Source of the DNA: an uncultured Clostridia bacterium
GTDB taxonomy: Bacteria; Bacillota; Clostridia; UBA1381
Assembly: GCA_934501535.1 (NCBI GenBank)
Contig: CAKSUM010000013.1
Location: forward strand, 1-64,000
Direction of reading: 5' to 3'
DNA length: 64,000 nucleotides
In this document: in pieces, positions 50,844 through 58,522 of the stretch
How the letters are laid out: each line of letters begins with the position of its first letter
Numbering within the stretch: position 1 is the stretch's first letter
The notes under the pieces: model-generated
Told to the model about the DNA's origin: nothing
What the model saw: the letters and a program-made list of their open reading frames with translations, nothing else
The model's database searches: none
Program-made: the position numbers and the translations under genes

Positions 50844-51203
50844 ATGAACCAAAAGGTGAAAAAAGTTTTGCAGATGACAGCACTGATGCTGGTGCTTGCC
50901 TCCTGCGGAAACAAGGATAATGACAGCGTGCAAAGGGAGGAAAACCGCCGTCCGGTGCTGTCGGAGGAAACGGAAATCGAGGAGAATACGCCGTCGCCGC
51001 TGCCTGCCGCCGTGTACAGCATTAAGCTAAGCAACGATACGCTGAGTATGTACGAGGTGAGCGGTGATAATGAAATTTTAGTGAAATCCATTATAATTGA
51101 CCCGTCTTATTACCCTCCCGAGGATATTTCCGAGTTAAATGCGGGCATCACTGCATATACTAAGGAGGACGGTTTTGAAATTTTAGAAAATTTTGCAAAT
51201 TAA
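50844..51203 (+). CDS. Small lipoprotein with BofC-like C-terminal domain
   Basis: A 119-residue protein. Signal peptide KKVLQMTALMLVL with lipobox LASC. After a Glu/Arg-rich linker, residues 57-119 (AVYSIKLSNDTLSMYEVSG... GITAYTKEDGFEILENFAN, quoted in part) match the pattern of the BofC C-terminal domain: Y-x-x-K, a hydrophobic-x-hydrophobic-Y-E strand, an acidic L/I-D turn, G-I-x-x and a final E-x-F helix. In B. subtilis BofC controls the SpoIVB signal protease; many clostridial proteins carry only this domain. AAAGGAG before the start. Confidence 0.65.
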   Translation: MNQKVKKVLQMTALMLVLASCGNKDNDSVQREENRRPVLSEETEIEENTPSPLPAAVYSIKLSNDTLSMYEVSGDNEILVKSIIIDPSYYPPEDISELNAGITAYTKEDGFEILENFAN

Positions 51204-51275
51204 CACTATACAAAGAAAATAAAAGAAAATACGCAAAAACGTGAGAAAAACGGCTGTAAATTAAAATATTCGGAA

Positions 51276-51303
51276 TTGAAAAAACCGGAAATATGACTAT
51301 AAT
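51276..51303 (+). promoter_or_regulatory. groESL promoter
   Basis: TTGAAA (51276-51281), 16-base spacer, TATAAT (51298-51303), directly before the CIRCE element. Confidence 0.85.
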
Positions 51304-51310
51304 ATAGTTA

Positions 51311-51337
51311 TTAGCAGTCGATGAGGTCGAGTGCTAA
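51311..51337. promoter_or_regulatory. CIRCE element (HrcA operator)
   Basis: TTAGCAGTC, 9 bases, GAGTGCTAA. The right arm is perfect; the left arm has one change from TTAGCACTC. The heat-shock repressor HrcA binds this site. Confidence 0.95.
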
Positions 51338-51358
51338 TAACTAATAAAGGAGGCGGAC

Positions 51359-51646
51359 ATGGTGAGTATAAAACCATTGGCAGACAGAGTTGTTATAAAG
51401 ATGTTAGAGGCTGAGGAAACCACAAAAGGCGGTATTATTCTGGCAGGAGCCTCAAAGGAGAAGCCGCAGGTAGCGGAAATTGTTGCAGCAGGTCCGGGCG
51501 GCGTTGTTGACGGCAAGGAAGTTAAAATGGAAGTTAAAGTCGGAGATAAGGTACTTATTTCAAAGTACGCCGGCACGGAAGTAAAACTGGACGGACAGGA
51601 ATACACGATTGTAAGACAGTCGGATATTTTGGCAATAGTTGAATAA
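51359..51646 (+). CDS. groES: Co-chaperonin GroES
   Basis: A 95-residue protein, the usual length. MVSIKPLADRVVIKM at the start, the mobile loop EETTKGGIILAGASKEKPQ that contacts GroEL, and the roof loop region GPGGVVDGKEVKM are present; it ends QSDILAIVE. Seven copies form the lid of the folding chamber in the cytoplasm. AAAGGAGG precedes the start. First gene of a HrcA-controlled heat-shock operon. Confidence 0.98.
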   Translation: MVSIKPLADRVVIKMLEAEETTKGGIILAGASKEKPQVAEIVAAGPGGVVDGKEVKMEVKVGDKVLISKYAGTEVKLDGQEYTIVRQSDILAIVE

Positions 51647-51661
51647 TTGGAGGGATATAGA

Positions 51662-53290
51662 ATGGCAAAGCAGATTTTATACGGCGAAGAGGCAAGACAT
51701 GCGCTGGAGCGCGGCATCGACCAGCTTGCCGATACGGTAAAAATTACATTGGGACCCAAAGGCAGAAACGTAGTTCTTGACAAGAAGTTCGGCGCGCCGG
51801 TTATCACGAATGACGGCGTTACGATTGCAAAGGAAATAGAGCTTGAGGACCCGTTTGAAAACATGGGTGCGCAGCTTGTAAAGGAAGTTGCGACAAAGAC
51901 AAACGATATTGCCGGCGACGGTACTACAACCGCTACGCTTTTGGCGCAGGCGCTTGTACGCGAGGGCACCAAGAATGTTACGGCGGGCGCTAACCCGATG
52001 ATCGTAAGAAAGGGTATTCAGAAAGCTGTCGATACAGCTGTTGAAAACCTTGTAAAGAATGCGAAAAAGGTTGACGGTAAAGCCGACATCGCGAGAGTTG
52101 CGTCGGTTTCCGCGGCAAATGATGAAATAGGTCAGCTGATTGCCGAGGCTATGGAAAAGGTTACGGCAGACGGCGTTATCACCGTAGAAGAATCAAAGAC
52201 GGCGGAAACATATTCCGACATAGTAGAGGGAATGCAGTTTGACCGCGGCTATATTTCACCGTACATGGTAACAGATACCGATAAGATGGAAGCCGTTTTG
52301 GACGATGCATATATACTTATTACCGATAAGAAGATTTCCAATATTCAGGAAATTCTGCCGCTTTTGGAACAGATTGTTCAGATGGGCAAAAAGCTTATGA
52401 TTATCGCAGAGGACGTTGAGGGCGAGGCTCTTACTACTCTTATTCTGAACAAGCTGCGCGGAACCTTCGTATGCGTTCCGGTTAAGGCTCCGGGATTCGG
52501 CGACAGAAGAAAAGCAATGCTTCAGGATATTGCAATTCTTACGGGCGGTCAGGTTATTTCCGAGGAACTCGGACTTGAACTGAAAGATACACAGGTTGCA
52601 CAGCTCGGCCGTGCAAAGCAGGTTAAAATCCAGAAAGAAAATACAATCATTGTTGACGGTATGGGCGATAAGGCTGCAATTGCAGACCGCGTTGCACAAA
52701 TCAGACATGAAATCGAGAACACAACTTCCGAATTTGATAAAGAAAAGCTTCAGGAAAGACTGGCAAAGCTTGCCGGCGGTGTAGCGGTCATCAAGGTTGG
52801 TGCCGCAACGGAAACCGAAATGAAAGAAATGAAGTACAGAATAGAAGACGCTCTTGCGGCTACGAAAGCAGCTGTTGAAGAGGGCATTGTTGCCGGCGGC
52901 GGCACAAGCTACATCAACGTTATCCCGGAGGTTGCAAAGCTTTTGGATAATGCCGAGGGCGATGAAAAGACAGGTATTCAGATTGTTCTGAAAGCGCTCG
53001 AGGAGCCGGTAAGACAAATTGCAAAGAACGCAGGTCTTGAGGGCAGCGTTATTGTTGATAAGGTTAAATCATGCGATAAGGGTGTTGGCTACAATGCGCT
53101 TACAGAGGAATATGTTGACATGATTAAAGCCGGCATTGTTGACCCGGTTAAGGTAACAAGATCAGCTCTGCAGAATGCGGCGTCGGTTTCGGCGATGGTT
53201 CTTACCACGGAGAGTCTTGTTGCGGATAAGCCCGAAAAGAATCCTGCACCGGCACCGGCTATGGATCCCTCAATGGGCGGCATGTATTAA
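51662..53290 (+). CDS. groEL: Chaperonin GroEL
   Basis: A 542-residue chaperonin. Start at 51662 (MAKQILYGEEARHALERG) follows TTGGAGGG; the frame upstream to 51647 is intergenic. ATP-binding LGPKGRNVVL and GDGTTTATLLA with the catalytic Asp, apical domain VEGMQFDRGYISPYMV, and the AAVEEGIVAGGG signature. The tail is Pro/Ala-rich and ends MDPSMGGMY rather than the usual GGM repeat, as in several Clostridia. It folds proteins together with GroES. Confidence 0.98.
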   Translation: MAKQILYGEEARHALERGIDQLADTVKITLGPKGRNVVLDKKFGAPVITNDGVTIAKEIELEDPFENMGAQLVKEVATKTNDIAGDGTTTATLLAQALVREGTKNVTAGANPMIVRKGIQKAVDTAVENLVKNAKKVDGKADIARVASVSAANDEIGQLIAEAMEKVTADGVITVEESKTAETYSDIVEGMQFDRGYISPYMVTDTDKMEAVLDDAYILITDKKISNIQEILPLLEQIVQMGKKLMIIAEDVEGEALTTLILNKLRGTFVCVPVKAPGFGDRRKAMLQDIAILTGGQVISEELGLELKDTQVAQLGRAKQVKIQKENTIIVDGMGDKAAIADRVAQIRHEIENTTSEFDKEKLQERLAKLAGGVAVIKVGAATETEMKEMKYRIEDALAATKAAVEEGIVAGGGTSYINVIPEVAKLLDNAEGDEKTGIQIVLKALEEPVRQIAKNAGLEGSVIVDKVKSCDKGVGYNALTEEYVDMIKAGIVDPVKVTRSALQNAASVSAMVLTTESLVADKPEKNPAPAPAMDPSMGGMY

Positions 53291-53521
53291 TTTGAAAAAT
53301 AAGCGGCGCATCTCACCGCTGTTCAGGGCTTGAGGTACCCGAGTACATCGGCACCCTTCACAGCGGCAATCCTCCTGTTGCTTTTCCAAATAACCGAAAA
53401 GGAAAAAGCAGCGCGAATAACAGTGCGCGAGGGATTGAAAAACGAGAGTATAACATTGTTTCCGACAGGAGGCAATACACTTGTTTTTTCAAAACTACCC
53501 AAAAAATTAAAAAAATAATTC

Positions 53522-53555
53522 AAAAAGTGCGGCAAGATATTTGCCGTGCTTTTTT
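53522..53555 (+). terminator. Terminator downstream of groEL
   Basis: AAAAAGTGCGGCAA and TTTGCCGTGCTTTTTT pair with two G-U pairs, followed by a T run. It lies 230 bases behind groEL. Confidence 0.85.
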
Positions 53556-53687
53556 GTAAATTACACAGAAAAGCCGCAGGACAGGGGAAAAATGCGGTTA
53601 TACGGCATAAAACTATCTATCTGACCGCAGTTTTCGGCAGATATTTTGTAGAAATTGCAAGAAAAGAAAAAACTTTAACGATAACTA

Positions 53688-53716
53688 TTGAAAAAATGCG
53701 TATTATTTGGTAAAAT
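53688..53716 (+). promoter_or_regulatory. guaB promoter
   Basis: TTGAAA (53688-53693), 17-base spacer, TAAAAT (53711-53716), about 30 bases before the start codon. Confidence 0.75.
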
Positions 53717-53749
53717 AGAAAAAATAACTATAGAGGAGGAAATAACGTT

Positions 53750-55216
53750 ATGCAGGATAAATTTGCAAAGGAAGGCTTAACTTTTGATGACGTTCTGCTG
53801 CTGCCGCAGGAGTCGGATATTACGCCGAACATGGTGGAGCTGGGCACAAATCTGACCAAAACCATTAAATTGAACATACCGCTCATGAGCTCGGCGATGG
53901 ACACGGTAACAGAGGCGGAAATGGCGATTGCGATGGCGAGAGAGGGCGGCATAGGCATTATTCATAAAAATATGACCATTGACCGTCAGGCTATGGAGGT
54001 AGACAGGGTTAAGCGTTCGGAAAACGGCGTTATTTCCAATCCGTTCAGTCTTACAAAGGAACACACGTTAAAAGATGCGAATGACCTTATGCACAGATAC
54101 AGAATTTCAGGTGTTCCGATTTGCGATGCGGGAAACAAGCTGGTAGGTATAATAACCAACCGCGACCTGCGCTTTGAAACCGATTTTTCAAAGAAAATCG
54201 AGGACGCCATGACAAGCGAAAATCTGATAACGGCGCCTGTAGGCACAACTCTTGAGGACGCGCAGTCGATTTTGAGCAAGTACAAAATCGAAAAGCTTCC
54301 GCTGGTGGATAAGGAAAATCATCTGCAGGGGCTGATTACGATTAAGGATATTGAAAAAGCGGTAAAATATCCGAATGCGGCGAAAGACTCAAACGGCAGA
54401 CTGCTGTGCGGTGCGGCGATAGGCGTAACCGATGACATGATGGATCGTGTCGATAAGCTTGTTGCGGCAGGCGTTGACGTTCTGGTGCTTGATTCCGCGC
54501 ACGGTCATTCAAAAAATATTATCGAAAAGGTCAAAACCGTCAAGGCAGCATATCCGGAAATTCCGGTCATTGCCGGGAATATTGCAACGGGTGAGGCGTG
54601 TGAGGCGCTGATTAAAGCCGGCGCGGACTGCGTTAAAGTCGGAATAGGCCCCGGATCGATATGTACAACGCGCGTTGTTGCAGGTATCGGCTGCCCGCAG
54701 GTTACAGCTGTTTATGACGCGGCGCAGGTTGCCAAAAAATACGGCATTCCGATTATTGCCGACGGCGGACTGAAGTATTCGGGCGATATTGTGAAAGCGA
54801 TTGCCGCCGGTGCGGACGTTGTAATGATGGGAAGTCTGCTTGCCGGGTGTGAGGAAAGCCCGGGCGAATTTGAAATCTATCAGGGCAGACGGTTCAAGGT
54901 TTACCGCGGCATGGGTTCAATTGCGGCAATGGAATGCGGCTCAAAAGACAGATATTTCCAGACCGGCTCAAAGAAGCTTGTTCCCGAGGGCGTTGAGGGA
55001 CGTGTGCCCTACAAGGGCCCCGTTTCCGATACGATATTCCAGCTTTTGGGCGGACTGCGTTCTGGTATGGGCTACTGCGGAACGCGCACAATTCCCGAAC
55101 TGAAAGAAAACGGAAAATTCGTGCGTATTACAGGCGCAGGCTTGAAGGAAAGTCATCCGCATGATATATACATCACCAAGGAAGCGCCGAATTACAGTTT
55201 TCATTCGGAGGCATAA
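53750..55216 (+). CDS. guaB: Inosine-5'-monophosphate dehydrogenase
   Basis: A 488-residue enzyme of guanine nucleotide synthesis, oxidising IMP to XMP with NAD. TIM-barrel start FDDVLLLPQESD, two CBS domains inserted at about 95-210 (MHRYRISGVPICDAGNKLVG), the flap/catalytic loop GPGSICTTRVVAGIG with the catalytic Cys, GGLKYSGDIVKA and the YRGMGS motif, and the second flap RVPYKGPV. GAGGAGGA before the start. All key residues are intact. Followed closely by a deacetylase gene. Confidence 0.98.
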   Translation: MQDKFAKEGLTFDDVLLLPQESDITPNMVELGTNLTKTIKLNIPLMSSAMDTVTEAEMAIAMAREGGIGIIHKNMTIDRQAMEVDRVKRSENGVISNPFSLTKEHTLKDANDLMHRYRISGVPICDAGNKLVGIITNRDLRFETDFSKKIEDAMTSENLITAPVGTTLEDAQSILSKYKIEKLPLVDKENHLQGLITIKDIEKAVKYPNAAKDSNGRLLCGAAIGVTDDMMDRVDKLVAAGVDVLVLDSAHGHSKNIIEKVKTVKAAYPEIPVIAGNIATGEACEALIKAGADCVKVGIGPGSICTTRVVAGIGCPQVTAVYDAAQVAKKYGIPIIADGGLKYSGDIVKAIAAGADVVMMGSLLAGCEESPGEFEIYQGRRFKVYRGMGSIAAMECGSKDRYFQTGSKKLVPEGVEGRVPYKGPVSDTIFQLLGGLRSGMGYCGTRTIPELKENGKFVRITGAGLKESHPHDIYITKEAPNYSFHSEA

Positions 55217-55234
55217 AAGAGAGGAAGGTTTCTC

Positions 55235-55933
55235 ATGTGGAACGGTAAAAACAAGGCAGTTACGTTCAGCTATGATGACGGCATAACACAGGACAAAAGG
55301 CTGATAGAGCTGTTTAATAAATACGGTTTGAAATGTACATTCAATATAAATTCGGGTCTGCTCGGGCAGGACGGATACCTTGACCGCGAGGGCGAGCGCG
55401 TCACTCATATCAAGGTTAAGCCGGAGGAGGTGCGCAGCTTGTACGCGGGGCATGAAATTGCCGCACATACGCTGACGCACCCGGCGCTCAGGGATTGCAG
55501 CGATGAAGAAATTCTGCGCCAGGTCGAGGAGGACAGGTTAAGGCTCAGCGAGCTTGCCGGCTATGAGGTTGTCGGAATGGCATATCCCGGAGGTACCGGC
55601 TGTATAGGGACGAGTGACAAAATTATCCGCGAAAAAACCGGAATTAAGTATGCGAGAACTACAACATCTACATACAATTTCGATTTGCAGGACGATTTGA
55701 TTTTGTTTAATCCCACGGTACATCATCACGCAGAATGGGACGCGATGTTCTCGCTGGGAAGAAAATTTCTGGAATTAACTCCGGATAAGCCGCAGCTGTT
55801 TTACATCTGGGGACACGGTTTTGAGTTTGATATTCATAACACGTGGGACAGAATGGAAGAATTTTGCAAAATGATAAGCGGCAAAGAAGATATTTTCTAT
55901 GGAACCAATAAAGAGGTTTTGCAGGATAAATAA
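55235..55933 (+). CDS. Polysaccharide deacetylase family protein (NodB-like)
   Basis: A 232-residue protein with the carbohydrate-esterase-4 fold. Motif 1 is TFSYDDGIT (catalytic and metal Asp), motif 2 is HEIAAHTLTHP with the two metal His. Later motifs are AYPGGTG and FYIWGHGFEF (with a His near the end as expected). No signal peptide, so it acts in the cytoplasm or on small substrates, unlike wall-deacetylating relatives. AGGAAGG before the start, 18 bases behind guaB, so it may be co-transcribed although no functional link is clear. Confidence 0.9.
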   Translation: MWNGKNKAVTFSYDDGITQDKRLIELFNKYGLKCTFNINSGLLGQDGYLDREGERVTHIKVKPEEVRSLYAGHEIAAHTLTHPALRDCSDEEILRQVEEDRLRLSELAGYEVVGMAYPGGTGCIGTSDKIIREKTGIKYARTTTSTYNFDLQDDLILFNPTVHHHAEWDAMFSLGRKFLELTPDKPQLFYIWGHGFEFDIHNTWDRMEEFCKMISGKEDIFYGTNKEVLQDK

Positions 55934-56097
55934 AGAACGGTGCGCATTAAAATATGCGCGGAGTTTGACAGAGGTTAACGTGAAAATGAGCGGCAAATTT
56001 ATCTGACCCGAGCCGGACATGTAAACGCATGACCGGGGTGAGGGCAGGCTGCTTGTTATATTTAATGCTGCCGGAGGGCGGCGGAACGGAGGATATT
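55934..56097 (+). promoter_or_regulatory. Possible structured leader of the ECF-type transporter gene
   Basis: 164 bases with GTGCGCAT...ATATGCGC at the start and a GC-rich part (CCGAGCCGGACATGTAAACGCATGACCGGGG region, quoted split) able to fold as CCGG-ACATG...CATG-ACCGG. No match to TPP, FMN, THF or preQ1 consensus was recognised. Promoter not clear. Confidence 0.3.
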
Positions 56098-56619
56098 ATG
56101 AAAGAAAAAAGATTTTACAATTCAACACGGCATTTGTGCCTTGCAGCAATGTTTATGGCGCTTACAATTGTGCTGAGCATGAGCGTTTTGAGCATTCCCG
56201 TGCCGGGTGGACACTTATATATTAATGATATTCCGATATGTACCGCCGCGCTTATTTTTGACCCGATTACGGCAATGGTTGTCGGCGGAGTCGGCGCATT
56301 TTTGGGCGATTTGATTTTTTATCCCACACCGATGTTTGTATCGCTTGTAACTCACGGACTTCAGGCGGCGGTGATTTCGCTTTTGGCGCACAGAAGAAAA
56401 GGACAGCTGTCCGACGCGATTTTGGGCGTGACGGCAGGCGCGGTTGTCATGGTTGTGGGCTACAGCCTCGGCAGAGCTTTTGTGTATGCGACGCCCGAGG
56501 CGGCAATACTGAAGCTGCCGTTCCAGATTTTACAGGCGGTTGTCGGCGCAGCGGTTTCGGTGGTGCTTTGCTACGGATTTAAGCTTCGCGCCGCGGCGGA
56601 AAAAATGTTACATAAGTAA
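56098..56619 (+). CDS. ECF transporter S component
   Basis: A 173-residue membrane protein; start at 56098 (MKEKRFYNSTRHL) follows GGAGGA, the longer frame to 56029 lacks a site. Five to six hydrophobic segments, with the S-component pattern AAMFMALTIVLSMSVLSIPVP near the start, then DIPICTAALIFDPITAMVVGGVGAFLGDL (quoted in part) that contacts the ECF module. Such proteins bind vitamins or precursors; the group resembles the PF07155-type (riboflavin or pyrimidine-related) S components. No ECF ATPase genes here, so it must share a module encoded elsewhere. Confidence 0.85.
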   Translation: MKEKRFYNSTRHLCLAAMFMALTIVLSMSVLSIPVPGGHLYINDIPICTAALIFDPITAMVVGGVGAFLGDLIFYPTPMFVSLVTHGLQAAVISLLAHRRKGQLSDAILGVTAGAVVMVVGYSLGRAFVYATPEAAILKLPFQILQAVVGAAVSVVLCYGFKLRAAAEKMLHK

Positions 56620-56850
56620 TTATGTGGTTTCGAGGGCTATTATGTCCTCCTCCTGCTGACTTTGTGCGTTCTGTTGACTTTGACTGCCGGTTTTCGGCTG
56701 TTCAATGGAACGTATTACTGACAGTGTGGCATAGGTATCGGCAAGTTGGGTAAATACGGCGACCAGAATGTTCAGGTCGTCAATTGTAAGATACTGCGCC
56801 GTATAAAGCGCAGCGGCGGTTATTAAAACCGCTAAATCTTCACCGCTCAT
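56620..56850 (-). CDS. Small DUF6774-like protein, 76 aa
   Basis: A short protein: MSGEDLAVLITAAALYTAQYL, then DDLNILVAVFTQLADTYATL and a Ser/Gln/Glu tail. This is the arrangement of small clostridial proteins of the DUF6774 type: two amphipathic helices, of which the second has the FxQLxDTxAT pattern. Function unknown. AAAGGAGG before the start, its own transcription unit, convergent with the ECF S gene (stop codons one base apart). Confidence 0.7.
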   Translation of the reverse strand: MSGEDLAVLITAAALYTAQYLTIDDLNILVAVFTQLADTYATLSVIRSIEQPKTGSQSQQNAQSQQEEDIIALETT

Positions 56851-56922
56851 GCCGATACCTCCTTTTTTGCCTGCTATTAATATTATATAACGAATGTGCG
56901 CGGTTGGTGCAGATTTGCGGCA

Positions 56923-56951
56923 TTGACAAAAATATCCGATTATGCTATAAT
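56923..56951 (+). promoter_or_regulatory. lysS promoter
   Basis: TTGACA (56923-56928), 17-base spacer, TATAAT (56946-56951), about 35 bases before the start codon. Confidence 0.9.
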
Positions 56952-56988
56952 TAAATAGATTATGATATAAACTGAAAGGAAGAATATA

Positions 56989-58458
56989 ATGGATAACGAA
57001 TTATCACAGCTTTTACAGGTACGCAGAGATAAACTTAAGGAATTGTGCGACAACGGCCGCAACCCTTTTGAAATAACAAAATTTGACGGACAGATACACG
57101 CACTGGATATCAAGGATAACTATGCGGATTATGAGGGAAAAACGGTAACTGTCGCAGGGCGCGTTATGTCAAAGCGCAGAATGGGCAAAATCGGATTTTC
57201 GCATTTGCAGGATTTGTCCGGACAAATTCAGCTTGTAGTAAAGAGAGATACGGTCGGTACCGATGAATATGAGTATTTTAAAAAGCTGGATATCGGCGAT
57301 ATAGTCGGCGCAGAGGGCGAAGTTTTTACCACAAATGCCGGAGAAATTTCGGTTGCGGTAACGAAAATGACAATTTTGTCAAAGTCACTTCTGCCGCTGC
57401 CGGAGAAGTTCCACGGACTGAGCGATACCGATGTAAGATACCGTCAGCGTTATGTGGATTTGATAATGAACGAAGATGTAAAGCAAACGTTTATAAACCG
57501 TTCAAAGATTATTGCCGCGGTGCGCAGCTATCTTAATTCACAGAACTTCCTCGAGGTTGAAACGCCTATGCTGGTTTCCAATGCAGGCGGTGCGGCAGCA
57601 AGGCCGTTTGAAACGCACTTTAATGCGCTTGATGAAGATTTTAAGCTTCGTATATCGCTTGAACTGTACTTGAAGAGGCTCATAGTCGGAGGACTGGAGC
57701 GGGTTTATGAAATCGGCAGAGTGTTCAGAAACGAGGGGCTTGACACAAGACATAATCCGGAATTTACGCTTATGGAGCTTTATCAGGCTTATACGGATTA
57801 CCACGGTATGATGGATTTGACGGAAAATCTGTACAGGCATGTAGCGCAGGAAGTGCTGGGAACAACAAAAATTACGTATAACGGCATTGAAATGGATTTG
57901 GGCAAGCCTTTTGAACGTATAACGATGCTGGACGCCGTTAAGAAGTATTCGGGAGTTGATTTTAACGAAATCAAAACCCTTGAGGAAGCGCGTGCTGCAG
58001 CAAAAGAGCATAAAATTGAGTATGAGGAAAGACATAAAAAGGGAGATATTCTCAATCTGTTCTTTGAAGAATATGTTGAGGAGCACCTTGTTCAGCCGAC
58101 ATTTGTAATGGATCACCCGGTTGAAATTTCGCCGCTGACGAAGAAAAAACCGGAAAATCCGGAATATGTGGAACGTTTTGAATTTTTCATGAACGGCTGG
58201 GAAATGGCGAATGCATATTCGGAGCTTAATGATCCGATTGACCAGAGAGAGAGATTTAAGGCGCAGGAGGAGCAGCTTGCGCAGGGAGATGAGGAGGCAA
58301 ATACAACGGACGAAGACTTCCTGCGTGCGCTGGAAATCGGCATGCCGCCGACAGGTGGAATAGGCTTCGGCATAGACCGCATGTGTATGCTGCTGACCGA
58401 TTCGCCTGCAATCCGCGACGTACTTCTCTTCCCGACAATGAAGCCGCTGGATAAGTAA
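56989..58458 (+). CDS. lysS: Lysine-tRNA ligase, class II
   Basis: A 489-residue enzyme. OB-fold anticodon-binding domain (about 55-150; VTVAGRVMSKRRMGKIGFSHLQD), then the class II catalytic core: motif 1 around VETPMLVSNAGGAAARPF, motif 2 RVFRNEGLDTRHNPEFT, motif 3 GIGFGIDRMCML. The lysine-specificity residues of the class II enzyme (GGAAARPFETH, ENLY) are present. It charges tRNA-Lys. AAAGGAAG before the start. Uncontrolled by a T-box here. Confidence 0.98.
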   Translation: MDNELSQLLQVRRDKLKELCDNGRNPFEITKFDGQIHALDIKDNYADYEGKTVTVAGRVMSKRRMGKIGFSHLQDLSGQIQLVVKRDTVGTDEYEYFKKLDIGDIVGAEGEVFTTNAGEISVAVTKMTILSKSLLPLPEKFHGLSDTDVRYRQRYVDLIMNEDVKQTFINRSKIIAAVRSYLNSQNFLEVETPMLVSNAGGAAARPFETHFNALDEDFKLRISLELYLKRLIVGGLERVYEIGRVFRNEGLDTRHNPEFTLMELYQAYTDYHGMMDLTENLYRHVAQEVLGTTKITYNGIEMDLGKPFERITMLDAVKKYSGVDFNEIKTLEEARAAAKEHKIEYEERHKKGDILNLFFEEYVEEHLVQPTFVMDHPVEISPLTKKKPENPEYVERFEFFMNGWEMANAYSELNDPIDQRERFKAQEEQLAQGDEEANTTDEDFLRALEIGMPPTGGIGFGIDRMCMLLTDSPAIRDVLLFPTMKPLDK

Positions 58459-58522
58459 ACCGCATAAAACCGGGCTTTTGGGGGGCTTGGCTGCACCCAA
58501 CTACAACAAGGAGAGTTTATAT

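Larger units (their letters stand above)
53291..53749 (+). other. Unexplained intergenic block between groEL and guaB
   Basis: About 460 bases. CACCGCTGT...ACAGCGG and TTGCTTTTCC...GGAAAAAGCAG can pair, suggesting structured or decayed sequence at 53312-53410. A 62-codon plus-strand frame (53330-53518, TTG start, no good ribosome site) ends right before a terminator, and an antisense frame covers the same bases. I cannot say that either is a gene. The last part carries the guaB promoter. Confidence 0.4.

Noticed and set aside
53330..53518. 62-codon frame behind groEL
   Set aside because: TTG start without a convincing ribosome site and a competing antisense frame; kept only as part of the unexplained block.
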